DNA of 64,000 nucleotides from an uncultured cyanobacterium. Its GTDB lineage: Bacteria; Cyanobacteriota; Cyanobacteriia; PCC-6307; Cyanobiaceae. The notes beneath the pieces were generated by a model. It had not been told where the DNA came from, did not search any database, and saw nothing but the letters and a program-made list of their open reading frames with translations. Numbering within the stretch: the first letter of the stretch is position 1; each line of letters begins with the position of its first letter. This document shows positions 27,030 through 35,548 of this stretch, one piece after another. Location of the stretch: positions 124,001 through 188,000 of the forward strand of contig CAIQIA010000026.1 of assembly GCA_903871775.1 (NCBI GenBank), written 5' to 3'. The translations under genes and the position numbers were made by a program.

Positions 27030-28031
27030 TCACGCCATCGCCCCGCGGATCAGCGTCAGGATCACCACCCCCAGCACCAGGCTGGAGATGCCTGCGAGCC
27101 GCCGGTCGAGCCTGTGGATGCGGCTGGCGTCGCTGCCGCGGCGATGGAGGCTCCAGCTGCGCACCCCGGCGAAGGTGGCCACGAGGATGTAGGCCAGGGC
27201 CGCCAGATGCACCTGATCGACGAGGGTGCCGTAAGCCACGGCGCCCATGTCGGTCGCGGCGCTGCGCATGCTGATCACGGCCGCGAACATCGAGCCGGCC
27301 AGCAGGGCGAAGCGGGGGCTCACCGCCGGCCCCTGGTCCACGTGCAAGCCATAGGACGCCAGGGCCATGGCCACGGCGGCGAAGGCACCGGCGGTCAGCT
27401 TCCAGAAGGCCGTCCGGTCCTCACGCTGCAGGGTGATCTCGACCCTGGCCCGGGCATAGGCACTGGGGGACCCGGGGGGCAGGCGCGGATCCCCGAAGCT
27501 GGAACGGTACTGTTCCTGACCGCCCAGAAGCTGCAGCGACTGCACCCTCCAGCCGGGCACCCGCAGGGACTGGTGGAACGAGGAATTCCGCGTGTCCGGT
27601 CGGTAGAGAAGCTGTGTGGCATCACGGTCCGCCTCCTCCAGGCGGATCACCAGCCGCTGGCGGTCGAAGGGAAACCGCCGCAGGTCCCAGTCGTGGCGAA
27701 AGATGCCCTGCACCTTCTTCTGCACCCAGACACCCGCCGGTGTCGCCTCCTGCAGCGATTCGAGGGTCTCCACCTTGAGGGCCCCGGGAAACTCCAGGCT
27801 CGAGAGGATGCTGGGGTCGGCATCACCCGTCACGGACCAGAGCCAGAAGGTGGCGCCGAAGGTCTTCTTCTGAACGTCGAAGTCTCCAATGTCCGTGACC
27901 ATCACCCCCAGGGGGGCCTGCTCCGGCGCCGCCGAGACCCGGGCGGCAGGGACCAGCAGCAGCAGCGGCAGCAGCAGTCCGCCGAGCCAGATCCGCTGCA
28001 GCCTGTGACGCCAGACCGGGGGAGCGACCAT
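27030..28031 (-). CDS. Prokaryotic Cys-loop receptor-like (pentameric ligand-gated ion channel family) protein
   Basis: 333 aa. A signal peptide (about 1-34, ending VSAAPEQAP) is followed by a beta-rich extracellular domain with IGDFDVQKKTFGATFWLW and the loop WDLRRFPFDRQ, the prokaryotic counterpart of the Cys-loop (no Cys pair, with the conserved F/Y-P-F-D). Four membrane helices follow, starting at FWKLTAGAFAAVAMAL and ending in LGVVILTLIRG. This matches GLIC/ELIC-like channels in order, but the pore-lining M2 is weakly conserved, so channel function is open. Its stop lies about 60 nt upstream of the riboswitch in the same direction. Confidence 0.75.
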   Translation of the reverse strand: MVAPPVWRHRLQRIWLGGLLLPLLLLVPAARVSAAPEQAPLGVMVTDIGDFDVQKKTFGATFWLWSVTGDADPSILSSLEFPGALKVETLESLQEATPAGVWVQKKVQGIFRHDWDLRRFPFDRQRLVIRLEEADRDATQLLYRPDTRNSSFHQSLRVPGWRVQSLQLLGGQEQYRSSFGDPRLPPGSPSAYARARVEITLQREDRTAFWKLTAGAFAAVAMALASYGLHVDQGPAVSPRFALLAGSMFAAVISMRSAATDMGAVAYGTLVDQVHLAALAYILVATFAGVRSWSLHRRGSDASRIHRLDRRLAGISSLVLGVVILTLIRGAMA

Positions 28032-28064
28032 TGGGGGACGCAGCAGCGGCGTCCCATCATCCCC

Positions 28065-28907
28065 TCAGCCCTTGACCGCATCGGCGGTGGCGCTGGGCAG
28101 GATGAAGCGCTGCAGGGCGACGAACAACACCAGCACCGGCACGATCGAGACCACGGCCCCGGCCGCCACCAGCCGCCAGTCGAGGGAGAAGCTGCTCTGG
28201 AGCTGCTGCAGCCCCAGGGGCAGGGTGTAAAGGGCCGGGTCGTCGAGGATCACCAGGGGCCAGAGGAAATTGCTCCAGGTGCCGATGAACACCAGCGTGC
28301 CCAGGTTGATCAGGTCGGGTCGGGCGGCGGGGATGAGCACGTTCCACCACTCCCCCAGGGGCGTGCAGCCATCGAGCCTGGCGGCCTCCTCCAGCTCCAC
28401 CGGCACCGCCAGAAAGCTCTGACGCAGCAGAAAGATGCCAAAGGCGGTGGCGGCATTCGGCAGGATCACGGCCAGAAGGGTGTTGACCAGCCCCAGCCGC
28501 ACCATCAGCACGTAGAGGGGGATCATCACCACCTCGAAGGGGATGAGCACCGTGGCCACCACCAGGGCCAGCACCAGCCCCCGGCCCCGAAAGCGCAGCC
28601 GCGCCAGCGGATAGGCCGCCAGGGAGCAGAACAGCAGGTTGGCCACCACGGCAAATCCGCTGACGATGGTGCTGTTGAGCAGGTACCGCCCCAGGGGAAC
28701 CGTGGTGAACACCCGCTGGTAGGCGTCCAGGCCCGGCTGGGCGGGCAGCAGGGCAGGCGGACTGGCGAAGATGTCTTCGGCGGGACCCTTGAGGGAGGTG
28801 CTCACCAGCCAGAGCAGGGGCAGCAGCACCAGCAGGGCCAGGGCCAGCAACAGCGACAGCTGCAGCAGCACCGAGGCACGGGAGCGGGGCAGGGCACCGT
28901 GGGCCAT
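28065..28907 (-). CDS. Carbohydrate ABC transporter permease (MalG-like), orphan
   Basis: 280 aa with six membrane helices, the first at about 14-36. The MalG-type coupling loop ELEEAARLDGCTPLGEWWNVLIP carries the EAA-G signature. Such permeases pair with a MalF-like partner, a sugar- or glycerol-3-phosphate-binding protein and a MalK-like ATPase. None of these is beside it in the window, so the partners are elsewhere or lost. Glucosylglycerol, trehalose or sucrose uptake are typical cyanobacterial roles for the class. Confidence 0.88.
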   Translation of the reverse strand: MAHGALPRSRASVLLQLSLLLALALLVLLPLLWLVSTSLKGPAEDIFASPPALLPAQPGLDAYQRVFTTVPLGRYLLNSTIVSGFAVVANLLFCSLAAYPLARLRFRGRGLVLALVVATVLIPFEVVMIPLYVLMVRLGLVNTLLAVILPNAATAFGIFLLRQSFLAVPVELEEAARLDGCTPLGEWWNVLIPAARPDLINLGTLVFIGTWSNFLWPLVILDDPALYTLPLGLQQLQSSFSLDWRLVAAGAVVSIVPVLVLFVALQRFILPSATADAVKG

Positions 28908-28957
28908 CGCAGCCGCAGACGCAGGATGGGGGGATCATCGCGCCGCTGGCGCTCCCC

Positions 28958-29533
28958 TCAGGGGTTGAGCGGTTCCTCCTGCCAGCCGGTGGCGGCGCGC
29001 CAGCGGCAGCGATGGTGGGGATGGGGGCGCAGATCCAGCAGCTCCACCTGCTCGAGGGCCAGACGCAGCAGCAGCAGATGCTCGGGAACAGGAGCATCGT
29101 CGGGCAGTTCGGCCGGGAACGGGGCACCGGCCTGCAAGGGCACCCCAGGGGTGGGCCAGCCCCAGACGGCACGGCCCGATGGACTGAGGGCGCGCCAGTG
29201 GCGCTCGCGTTCCTTGTGGTCGCGCTCGGGATCGAGCCGCTGACGCTGGCCCCGCAGGCGGAACTGAGAGCGGGCCCGCGGCAGCAGCCAGCACACCTCC
29301 ACCGCCGCCTGACCCGCGAGATCGTCGGCCTTGCCGCTGCGGCCGTCGGTCAGCAGATCCAGCGCCGCCGGCCTGGCCCAGCCGCGGAACACCAGGGTGC
29401 GCACCCGGGGAGTGCCGTCCCGGGCGACGGTGGCCAGCTGCAGCCAGCGGCCCTGGGGCGCCCTGCCCTCCCGGTCGCGGGCCCTGCGCAGCAGGTCCCG
29501 CCAGGGGGGGAGGGGATCGGGGAAGGCCGTCAC
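28958..29533 (-). CDS. FMN-dependent pyridoxamine-phosphate-oxidase-like protein (Alr4036/Npun_F5749 type)
   Basis: 191 aa from the GTG at 29533, one base after the leuA stop. It has the split-barrel flavin fold: PRVRTLVFRG, DLLTDGRSGKADDL, VEVCWLLPRARSQFRLRG and the C-terminal pattern VELLDLRPHPHHRCRW. It lacks the full PdxH catalytic set, so it is better called a PPOX-class flavoprotein than pyridoxine 5'-phosphate oxidase. The tight spacing suggests co-transcription with leuA. Substrate unknown. Confidence 0.85.
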   Translation of the reverse strand: MTAFPDPLPPWRDLLRRARDREGRAPQGRWLQLATVARDGTPRVRTLVFRGWARPAALDLLTDGRSGKADDLAGQAAVEVCWLLPRARSQFRLRGQRQRLDPERDHKERERHWRALSPSGRAVWGWPTPGVPLQAGAPFPAELPDDAPVPEHLLLLRLALEQVELLDLRPHPHHRCRWRAATGWQEEPLNP

Positions 29534-29534
29534 C

Positions 29535-31160
29535 TCAGACGGTCTGGGTCTCGGCCAGGGGCAGCGGTGCCTTCTGGGGGTGCAGCGGCAGACGCCCGCC
29601 ACCGGCCACGAGGCGGTTGAGGGCATTGACGAAGGCCTGGGCCGCCGCCACCACGATGTCGGTGTCGGCGGCGTGGCCCGAGTACAGCACCCCGTCGGAA
29701 CGGAGACGGATCGTGACCTCGCCCATGGCATCGATGCCTTCGGTGACCGACTTGACCGAGAACTCGACCAGCTCGTTGGGCACCTGGGCCAACCGGTTGA
29801 GGGCCTGGCAGACGGCATCCACCGGGCCGGTGCCGATGGCGGCCTCACTGCGCTCCTCACCGTTGTCGATGTCGAGGGTGACGGTGGCGGTGGGGCGCAT
29901 GCCGGTGCCACAGCTCACCTGCACCGAGCGCAGCTGAAAGCGGGCATCCCCCTGCTGCTGCACCTGCTCACTGACGATGGCCTCGAGATCCCGGTCGCTG
30001 ATCTCGCGCTTGCGGTCCGCCAGCTCCTTGAAGCGGAGGAAGGCATCGTTGAGGTCTTCGCCCTCCAGGGCATACCCCAGCTCCTGCAGCCGGGCCCTGA
30101 AGGCGCTGCGGCCCGAGAGCTTGCCGAGGGAGATGCGGTTGTCGGCCAGTCCGACGGTGCGGGCATCGACGATCTCGTAGGTGAGGCGGTTCTTGAGCAC
30201 CCCGTCCTGGTGAATGCCGCTCTCGTGCGCGAAGGCATTGGCCCCCACGATCGCCTTGTTGGGCTGCACGAGCATGCCCGTGAGGTTGCTCACCAGGCGG
30301 GAGGTCTTGGTGATCTCCTCGGTGCGGACCCCCGTGAGGGGCTCCCGGCTCTCGGCCGGTCGGCCGAAAAACGGATTGAAGTAGCTGCGCCGCACATGCA
30401 GGGCCATGACCAGCTCCTCGAGGGAGGCATTGCCAGCCCGCTCGCCGATGCCGTTGATCGTGCACTCAAGCTGCCGCGCGCCGTTCTTGACGGCCTCAAG
30501 AAAGTTGGCCACCGCCAGCCCGAGGTCGTTGTGGCCATGCACCGAGATCACCGCCCGGTCGATGCTGGGGACGTGGGCATTGATGCCGGCGATGAGGGCG
30601 CCGAATTCGGCCGGGGTGGCATAGCCGACGGTATCGGGGATGTTGATCGTGGAAGCGCCCGCCTGGATGGCGACCTCGATCACCTGGTGCATGAAGTCAG
30701 GATCGCTGCGGCCGGCGTCTTCACACGAGAACTCGACGTCGTCGACGAGGGAGCGGGCATAGGCCACCATCTCGCCCGTGATCGCCAGCACGTCGGCGCG
30801 GCTCTTGCGGAGCTTGTGTTCGAGGTGGATGTCGCTGGTGGCGATGAACGTGTGGATGCGGTGGCGGGCCGCCGGGGCCACCGCCTCGGCGCAGGCCTTG
30901 ATGTCACCGGCGGCGGCCCGGGCCAGACCGCAGATCACCGGACCATCGGCCGTGCCCACCTGGGCGGCGATGCGCTGCACGGCCTCGAAATCGCCGCTGC
31001 TGGCAAACGGAAAACCCGCTTCGATGACATCGACCTGCAGGCGGGCGAGCTGCTGGGCGATCGCCAGCTTCTCGTCGAGGTTCAGGCTGGCCCCGGGAGA
31101 CTGCTCACCATCCCGCAGGGTGGTGTCAAAGATCAGCACCCGTCCTGGATCCTTCGCCAT
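29535..31160 (-). CDS. leuA: 2-isopropylmalate synthase
   Basis: 541 aa. First committed step of leucine synthesis: acetyl-CoA plus 2-oxoisovalerate. The TIM-barrel signature [17 protein letters not shown] is at 10-26. The metal-binding HGHNDLG is in the middle, and [12 protein letters not shown] follows. The C-terminal allosteric leucine-binding domain has [14 protein letters not shown]. Complete and of usual length. Divergent from the GH57 gene with a 96-bp shared upstream region. Confidence 0.97.
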   Translation of the reverse strand: MAKDPGRVLIFDTTLRDGEQSPGASLNLDEKLAIAQQLARLQVDVIEAGFPFASSGDFEAVQRIAAQVGTADGPVICGLARAAAGDIKACAEAVAPAARHRIHTFIATSDIHLEHKLRKSRADVLAITGEMVAYARSLVDDVEFSCEDAGRSDPDFMHQVIEVAIQAGASTINIPDTVGYATPAEFGALIAGINAHVPSIDRAVISVHGHNDLGLAVANFLEAVKNGARQLECTINGIGERAGNASLEELVMALHVRRSYFNPFFGRPAESREPLTGVRTEEITKTSRLVSNLTGMLVQPNKAIVGANAFAHESGIHQDGVLKNRLTYEIVDARTVGLADNRISLGKLSGRSAFRARLQELGYALEGEDLNDAFLRFKELADRKREISDRDLEAIVSEQVQQQGDARFQLRSVQVSCGTGMRPTATVTLDIDNGEERSEAAIGTGPVDAVCQALNRLAQVPNELVEFSVKSVTEGIDAMGEVTIRLRSDGVLYSGHAADTDIVVAAAQAFVNALNRLVAGGGRLPLHPQKAPLPLAETQTV

Positions 31161-31205
31161 GGCTCGTCCGCGGTGACCGCCCTCCGCATCCCTGAATCAC
31201 CCAAC

Positions 31206-31236
31206 TGTAAAGAGCCCTCCCAGGGGGCCGTACGAT
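31206..31236 (+). promoter_or_regulatory. Possible promoter of the GH57-arsS pair
   Basis: TACGAT at 31231-31236 can serve as a -10, about 20 bp before the GH57 ATG. TGTAAA at 31206-31211 is a poor -35 at 19-bp spacing. It is the only AT-richer stretch in the 96-bp leuA/GH57 divergent region. Weak evidence. Confidence 0.3.
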
Positions 31237-31256
31237 TCGGCCGTTGACGGACCGGC

Positions 31257-32834
31257 ATGGCCTCTGGCGCCCTGGCATTGGTGCTCCATGGCCACCTGCC
31301 CTACGTCCGCAGCCGACGGGCCGATTCGCTTGAGGAGGACTGGTTCTTCCAGGCCCTGGTCGAGAGCTATCTGCCGCTGCTCGGCGCCCTTGACCGCTGC
31401 CGGCGCACCCCGGGGCTGACGCCGCGGCTCACGATGAGCCTGTCGCCCACCCTGCTGTCGCTGCTCACCGATCCGCTGCTGCTGCAGCGCTTCCCCGGCT
31501 GGCTCGCCCGGCGCCGCGCGCTGCTGGACCACGCGCAGCCCGAGGAACAGGCGGCGGCGGCCCACCTCGACCAGCACCTGGAGCAGCAGCTGCGCCGGTT
31601 CGAGGCCCTCGGCGGCCAGCCCCTGAAGGGCTTCCGCACCCTGCTCGAAGCCGGGGTGCTGGATCTGCTCACCTGCAGCGCCAGCCATGGCTACCTGCCC
31701 CTGCTGCGGGATCCGCCCCAGGCGGTGCAGGCCCAGCTGCGCACGGCGGTACGGGAGCACGAACGGCTGCTGGGGCAGAAGCCCAGCGGCATCTGGCTGG
31801 CGGAGTGCGCCTATTTCGAGGGGCTCGATGCAGAGCTGGCCCGGGTGGGGCTGCGCTACGCGGTGCTCGATGCCCACGGCCTGCTGCACGCCCTGCCCCG
31901 CCCCCGCTACGGCGTCTATGCGCCCATCTGCTCGCCCGGAGGTGTGGCGTTCTTCGGCCGTGACAGCGAGGCGACCCTGCCCGTCTGGTCAGCCAGTGAC
32001 GGCTACCCGGGCCACGGCAGCTACCGCGAGTTCCACCGCGACCTGGGCTGGGATCTGCCCGAAGCCGCCGTGGCCGCCGCCGGTCTGCCCGGCCAGCGTC
32101 CCCTCGGCCTGAAGCTGCGGCGGGTGAGCGGTGAGGGCATCCCGCTCGACGCCAAGGAGCCCTACGACCCGGCCGCCGCCCGCACCACCGTCCGAGATCA
32201 CGCCAGTCATTACGTCGAGGGTCGGCTGCAGCAGCTGCAGCAACTGACCCAGGTGATGGACCGACCGGCGCTGCTGGTGGCGCCCTTCGATGCCGAGCTG
32301 TTCGGCCACTGGTGGTTCGAGGGGCCCGCCTTCCTCGAGGCCGTCCTGCAGGGTGGTGCCGCCGCCGGCCTGTCGTTCGTGCGGCTGCGGGATGCCCTGG
32401 CCGACCAGCCCCAGCTGCAGGTGTGCCGTCCCTCCCCCTCCAGCTGGGGCCAGGGGGGCTACCACGGCTACTGGCTCAATCGCAGCAACGACTGGGTGGT
32501 GCCCCGCTGGCACCGGGCCGCCATGGCGATGGTGGCGGCGACGCGCCAGTGGCGGGGACGCGGCGAGGGCCCCGAACGGCGGCTGCTGCGCCAGGCCGGC
32601 CGCGAACTGCTGCTGGCCCAGGCCTCCGACTGGAGCTTCATCCTGCGGGCCGGCACCACCACCGAGCTGGCCCGGGATCGGATCGAGCGGCACCTGGAGC
32701 GGTTCCAGCGCCTGCTGGCCGGCCTGCCGGGACCGACGCAGGTGCCCGTCGACCCCACCTGGCTGGGGGCCGTGGAGGCCGAAGACGCCCTCTTCCCCAG
32801 CCTCGATCCCGACGACTGGGCCGGCGAGCCTTGA
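31257..32834 (+). CDS. GH57 family 1,4-alpha-glucan branching enzyme
   Basis: 525 aa. Introduces alpha-1,6 branches into glycogen. Motif 1 LHGHLPYV is at 10-17, the catalytic nucleophile Glu183 lies in IWLAECAY, and the acid/base Asp345 in VAPFDAELFGHWWFEG. A C-terminal DUF1957 helical domain follows, including NDWVVPRWHRA. The nucleophile position equals that of the Thermococcus enzyme. Cyanobacteria often carry this in addition to the GH13 GlgB. It overlaps arsS by 4 nt. Confidence 0.92.
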   Translation: MASGALALVLHGHLPYVRSRRADSLEEDWFFQALVESYLPLLGALDRCRRTPGLTPRLTMSLSPTLLSLLTDPLLLQRFPGWLARRRALLDHAQPEEQAAAAHLDQHLEQQLRRFEALGGQPLKGFRTLLEAGVLDLLTCSASHGYLPLLRDPPQAVQAQLRTAVREHERLLGQKPSGIWLAECAYFEGLDAELARVGLRYAVLDAHGLLHALPRPRYGVYAPICSPGGVAFFGRDSEATLPVWSASDGYPGHGSYREFHRDLGWDLPEAAVAAAGLPGQRPLGLKLRRVSGEGIPLDAKEPYDPAAARTTVRDHASHYVEGRLQQLQQLTQVMDRPALLVAPFDAELFGHWWFEGPAFLEAVLQGGAAAGLSFVRLRDALADQPQLQVCRPSPSSWGQGGYHGYWLNRSNDWVVPRWHRAAMAMVAATRQWRGRGEGPERRLLRQAGRELLLAQASDWSFILRAGTTTELARDRIERHLERFQRLLAGLPGPTQVPVDPTWLGAVEAEDALFPSLDPDDWAGEP

Positions 32835-33841
32835 CCACGGGCCTCGACCGGATCGACCCCGCCGCCCAGCGGCGCCGGCTCGCCGCCGCCCTGCCCGCTG
32901 AGCGGGCCTTCGGCGCCCCCCTGCGGCGGGCCGATCGCCTGCGGGTGCTGCAGATCAACCTCGGCCGCCTCTGCAACATGCGCTGCAGCCACTGCCATGT
33001 GGACGCCGGCCCGCACCAGGGGGCCAGCCAGATGGCCGATGCCGTGGTGGACGACTGCCTGGCGGCGATCGACCGGCTGCAGCCGGCGGTGGTGGACCTC
33101 ACCGGCGGGGCTCCGGAACTGCATGGGCGCTTCCGCGACCTGGTGCGTCATGCCCGCCGCCGGGGCTGCCACGTGATCGACCGCTGCAACCTGACCGTGC
33201 TGCTGCTGCCCAGCCTCGACGATCTGGCCGGCTGGCTGGCAGGGCAGGGCGTCGAGATCGTCGCCAGCCTGCCGGCCGACGATCCCGGGGAGACGGATGC
33301 CCAGCGGGGGCCCGGCACCTGGGCGGCCTCCCTCACCGCCCTGCGACGGCTCAACCAGGTCGGCTACGGCCAGGGCGATCCCGCGCGGCAGCTGACCCTG
33401 ATGAGCAATCCGACCGCAGCGTTGGTGCAACGGCTCACCCCCTGCGATGAACAGCGCTGGCGGCGGCGGCTGGCCAGCGAAGACATCCTTTTCGATCGCC
33501 TCATCGGTCTGACCAACATGCCGATCGCGCGCTTCCTGGACCAGCTGGAGGCCGAGGGCAGCACCGACCGCTACCTGGACCTGCTGCAGCGGCAGCACAA
33601 CCCCGCCAGCCTCTGCGGGCTGATGTGCCGCGACACCCTGTCGGTGGCCGCCGACGGACGTCTGCACGACTGCGACTTCAACCAGATGCTCGACCTGCCC
33701 CTGACCCGGCCCGCCACCATCGCGACAGTGACGGCGATCGATCTTGCCGGCCAGGCCATCGTCACGGGCAACCATTGCTACGGCTGCACCGCCGGCCAGG
33801 GCAGCGGCTGCGCCGGGGCCACCGCTGCTCAGGGCAGCTGA
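32831..33841 (+). CDS. arsS: Arsenosugar biosynthesis radical SAM protein ArsS
   Basis: 336 aa, TTG start overlapping the GH57 stop (TTGA). The radical-SAM cluster motif CNMRCSHC (Cys48, Cys52, Cys55) is followed by HVDAGP, characteristic of ArsS. The C-terminal SPASM-like region is Cys-rich: CGLMCRDTLSVAADGRLHDCDFNQ and HCYGCTAGQGSGC. ArsS adds the 5'-deoxyadenosyl group to dimethylarsenite, leading to oxo-arsenosugars. The methyltransferase arsM, its usual partner, is not in this window. Confidence 0.93.
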   Translation: MTTGLDRIDPAAQRRRLAAALPAERAFGAPLRRADRLRVLQINLGRLCNMRCSHCHVDAGPHQGASQMADAVVDDCLAAIDRLQPAVVDLTGGAPELHGRFRDLVRHARRRGCHVIDRCNLTVLLLPSLDDLAGWLAGQGVEIVASLPADDPGETDAQRGPGTWAASLTALRRLNQVGYGQGDPARQLTLMSNPTAALVQRLTPCDEQRWRRRLASEDILFDRLIGLTNMPIARFLDQLEAEGSTDRYLDLLQRQHNPASLCGLMCRDTLSVAADGRLHDCDFNQMLDLPLTRPATIATVTAIDLAGQAIVTGNHCYGCTAGQGSGCAGATAAQGS

Positions 33842-34968
33842 AGCTCCAGCTCCGCCCCGTTGTTGCCCCGCACCCGTTCGATGACGCTCTGTTCGGGATC
33901 GGCGATCACCTGAATCCGGTGGCGGCCCGGCGCCAGGGGCATGGGCAACGCGAAGGTCTCGGCGTCCCCAGCCGCCAGCCAGGACAGGCGCAGGTAGCGG
34001 TGGCCGGAATAGCTGTCGTCGACGACGACGGCGACCCCCACATCACTGACATCCAGCTCGCCCCGGTTGGCCACGCGAAACCGGATCTCAGGGCCGGCGT
34101 CGGTGTCCACCCGCTCCAGATCCTCCACCGCCAGATCAGAACCCAGACTCTGCAGACTGGTGAACGGGTAGAGCACCAGGCGCTCCAGCCGATTCAGCCG
34201 CGTCTCCCCGTGTTCGTGGCGAAGATGGCCGCCATGGCGCAGATCGGTGCTGCAGCCGTGCAGGTGCAGATGGGCGCCGGCCACGGGAACGGTCAGCCGG
34301 CCCCTTTCGGGTTCGGTGTCCCAGAAACCACAGCAATCCCAGCTGAGGCTCGGCCCCAGGGTGCGGATCGGATCAGCGACAGCGGCGGGGCCTGAGCGGC
34401 CAAGACGGAAGTGGGGCAGACACGCATAGAGATCGCCACCGTCGATCGACTCGGCCCCGCTCCCGACCGGGCGGGCCACGCCACGGTTCCTCTGGGCTTC
34501 CCCCAGGCAGAGCTTGGAGGAGACCGTGATGATCAGGCTGTCCCAGTGGGCCAGCAGCCGTATGCCATAGACAGGCGCCCCGGCCAGGGCACCGCTGTCG
34601 TTCAGCTGCGCGATGGCCCGCTGGATCAGGGGCTGCAACCGTTCCCCGGGGGTGCCCCCCAGGGCGGCGATGTCAACGGCGACCCCGCGGCCGCTCATGT
34701 CTTCGCTGAAGCAGACGTAGGGGAAGTGGTCCCTGCCATCGCCCACCGTCAGCCGCCGCACGCCACCGTCATGGGCCTGGCCCTTCCAGATGTGGGTGCT
34801 CCCCTCGCCGGCGCGATGCAGAAAGGCCAGTTCGCCGTTGTCGAGGCTGGTGGTGGTGCCGAGGCCGAGCACATCCCCGTCCAGGGGGATGCGCTCCAGG
34901 GGCATGTGTTCCCGCACGTCCCCCTGGATGAGGTCCGAGACGGTGTTGGCGATCGACAGTCTGCTCAT
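33829..34968 (-). CDS. Acetolactate-decarboxylase-like domain fused to a CARDB-type Ig domain
   Basis: 379 aa. Residues about 5-250 resemble alpha-acetolactate decarboxylase: TVSDLIQGDVREHMPLERI, GDVLGLGTTTSLDNGELAFL and the zinc-binding pattern VAGAHLHLHGCSTDLRHGGHL with three His. Residues about 275-379 look like a CARDB beta sandwich (DAGPEIRFRVANRGELDVSDV, then GRHRIQVIADP). No signal peptide is visible. I have not seen this pairing described. Catalytic activity is uncertain because the zinc site is recognised by pattern only. The 3' end overlaps the convergent arsS by 13 nt. Confidence 0.6.
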   Translation of the reverse strand: MSRLSIANTVSDLIQGDVREHMPLERIPLDGDVLGLGTTTSLDNGELAFLHRAGEGSTHIWKGQAHDGGVRRLTVGDGRDHFPYVCFSEDMSGRGVAVDIAALGGTPGERLQPLIQRAIAQLNDSGALAGAPVYGIRLLAHWDSLIITVSSKLCLGEAQRNRGVARPVGSGAESIDGGDLYACLPHFRLGRSGPAAVADPIRTLGPSLSWDCCGFWDTEPERGRLTVPVAGAHLHLHGCSTDLRHGGHLRHEHGETRLNRLERLVLYPFTSLQSLGSDLAVEDLERVDTDAGPEIRFRVANRGELDVSDVGVAVVVDDSYSGHRYLRLSWLAAGDAETFALPMPLAPGRHRIQVIADPEQSVIERVRGNNGAELELQLP

Positions 34969-35053
34969 CTGCTCAGGCTAGGCAGCAGTCCTGCCGCAGG
35001 GGCCGGTGGCGGGTGGAAGCGCTCCTTAGCCTGATCCCAGCCGTCGGCCGCCC

Positions 35054-35521
35054 GTGTCCTCCCTGGTGCTGAGCCTGGGGCTGAGCGCGCTGCTGCTGCT
35101 GCTGTTGCGGGGGGGGCTGGATCTGGCCCTGCGGCTGCTGGGGCGGGTGCAGGGCTGGGGTCTGCAGGCCCTGCAGGAGGCCGTTCGCAACGATCAGCTG
35201 CTCCAGCGGGTGCGCTGGCGCGAGCTGGAGCTGCAGCGGGAGCAGCAGGCCGCGCGGCAGCGACGGCAACAACCGGTGGTGGCGGTGGTCGACCTCGAGG
35301 GCAAGCGCCGACAGCTCTCCCTGGAGGACGTGGCGAGCTTCCGGCGTCGCTGCTTCGAGGAACTGGAGCTGCCGGTGGAGTGTGACTGGGCCAGCGTCAG
35401 ACGCGTCTGGCGCCGCGGCAGCCTGCACTGGCACCCCGACCGGGGGGGCGACTCGGCGGAATGGCTGCGCAAGCGCCGGGCCTACGAGGCCCTGGAGCTG
35501 CTGCGGCATCGCGACCCCTGA
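35054..35521 (+). CDS. Membrane-anchored J-domain protein
   Basis: 155 aa, GTG start. One N-terminal membrane helix (residues 2-20) is followed by a charged, probably coiled region rich in Arg/Gln/Glu (about 55-75). At the C-terminus is a J-like domain with LHWHPDRGGDSAEWLRKRRAYEAL, containing the HPD that stimulates Hsp70. A single-spanning small DnaJ relative, presumably recruiting DnaK to the membrane. Convergent with gyrA; their stops are 27 bp apart. Confidence 0.85.
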   Translation: MSSLVLSLGLSALLLLLLRGGLDLALRLLGRVQGWGLQALQEAVRNDQLLQRVRWRELELQREQQAARQRRQQPVVAVVDLEGKRRQLSLEDVASFRRRCFEELELPVECDWASVRRVWRRGSLHWHPDRGGDSAEWLRKRRAYEALELLRHRDP

Positions 35522-35548
35522 CCAGAGCGAAGAAGAGGATCGGCGGGT

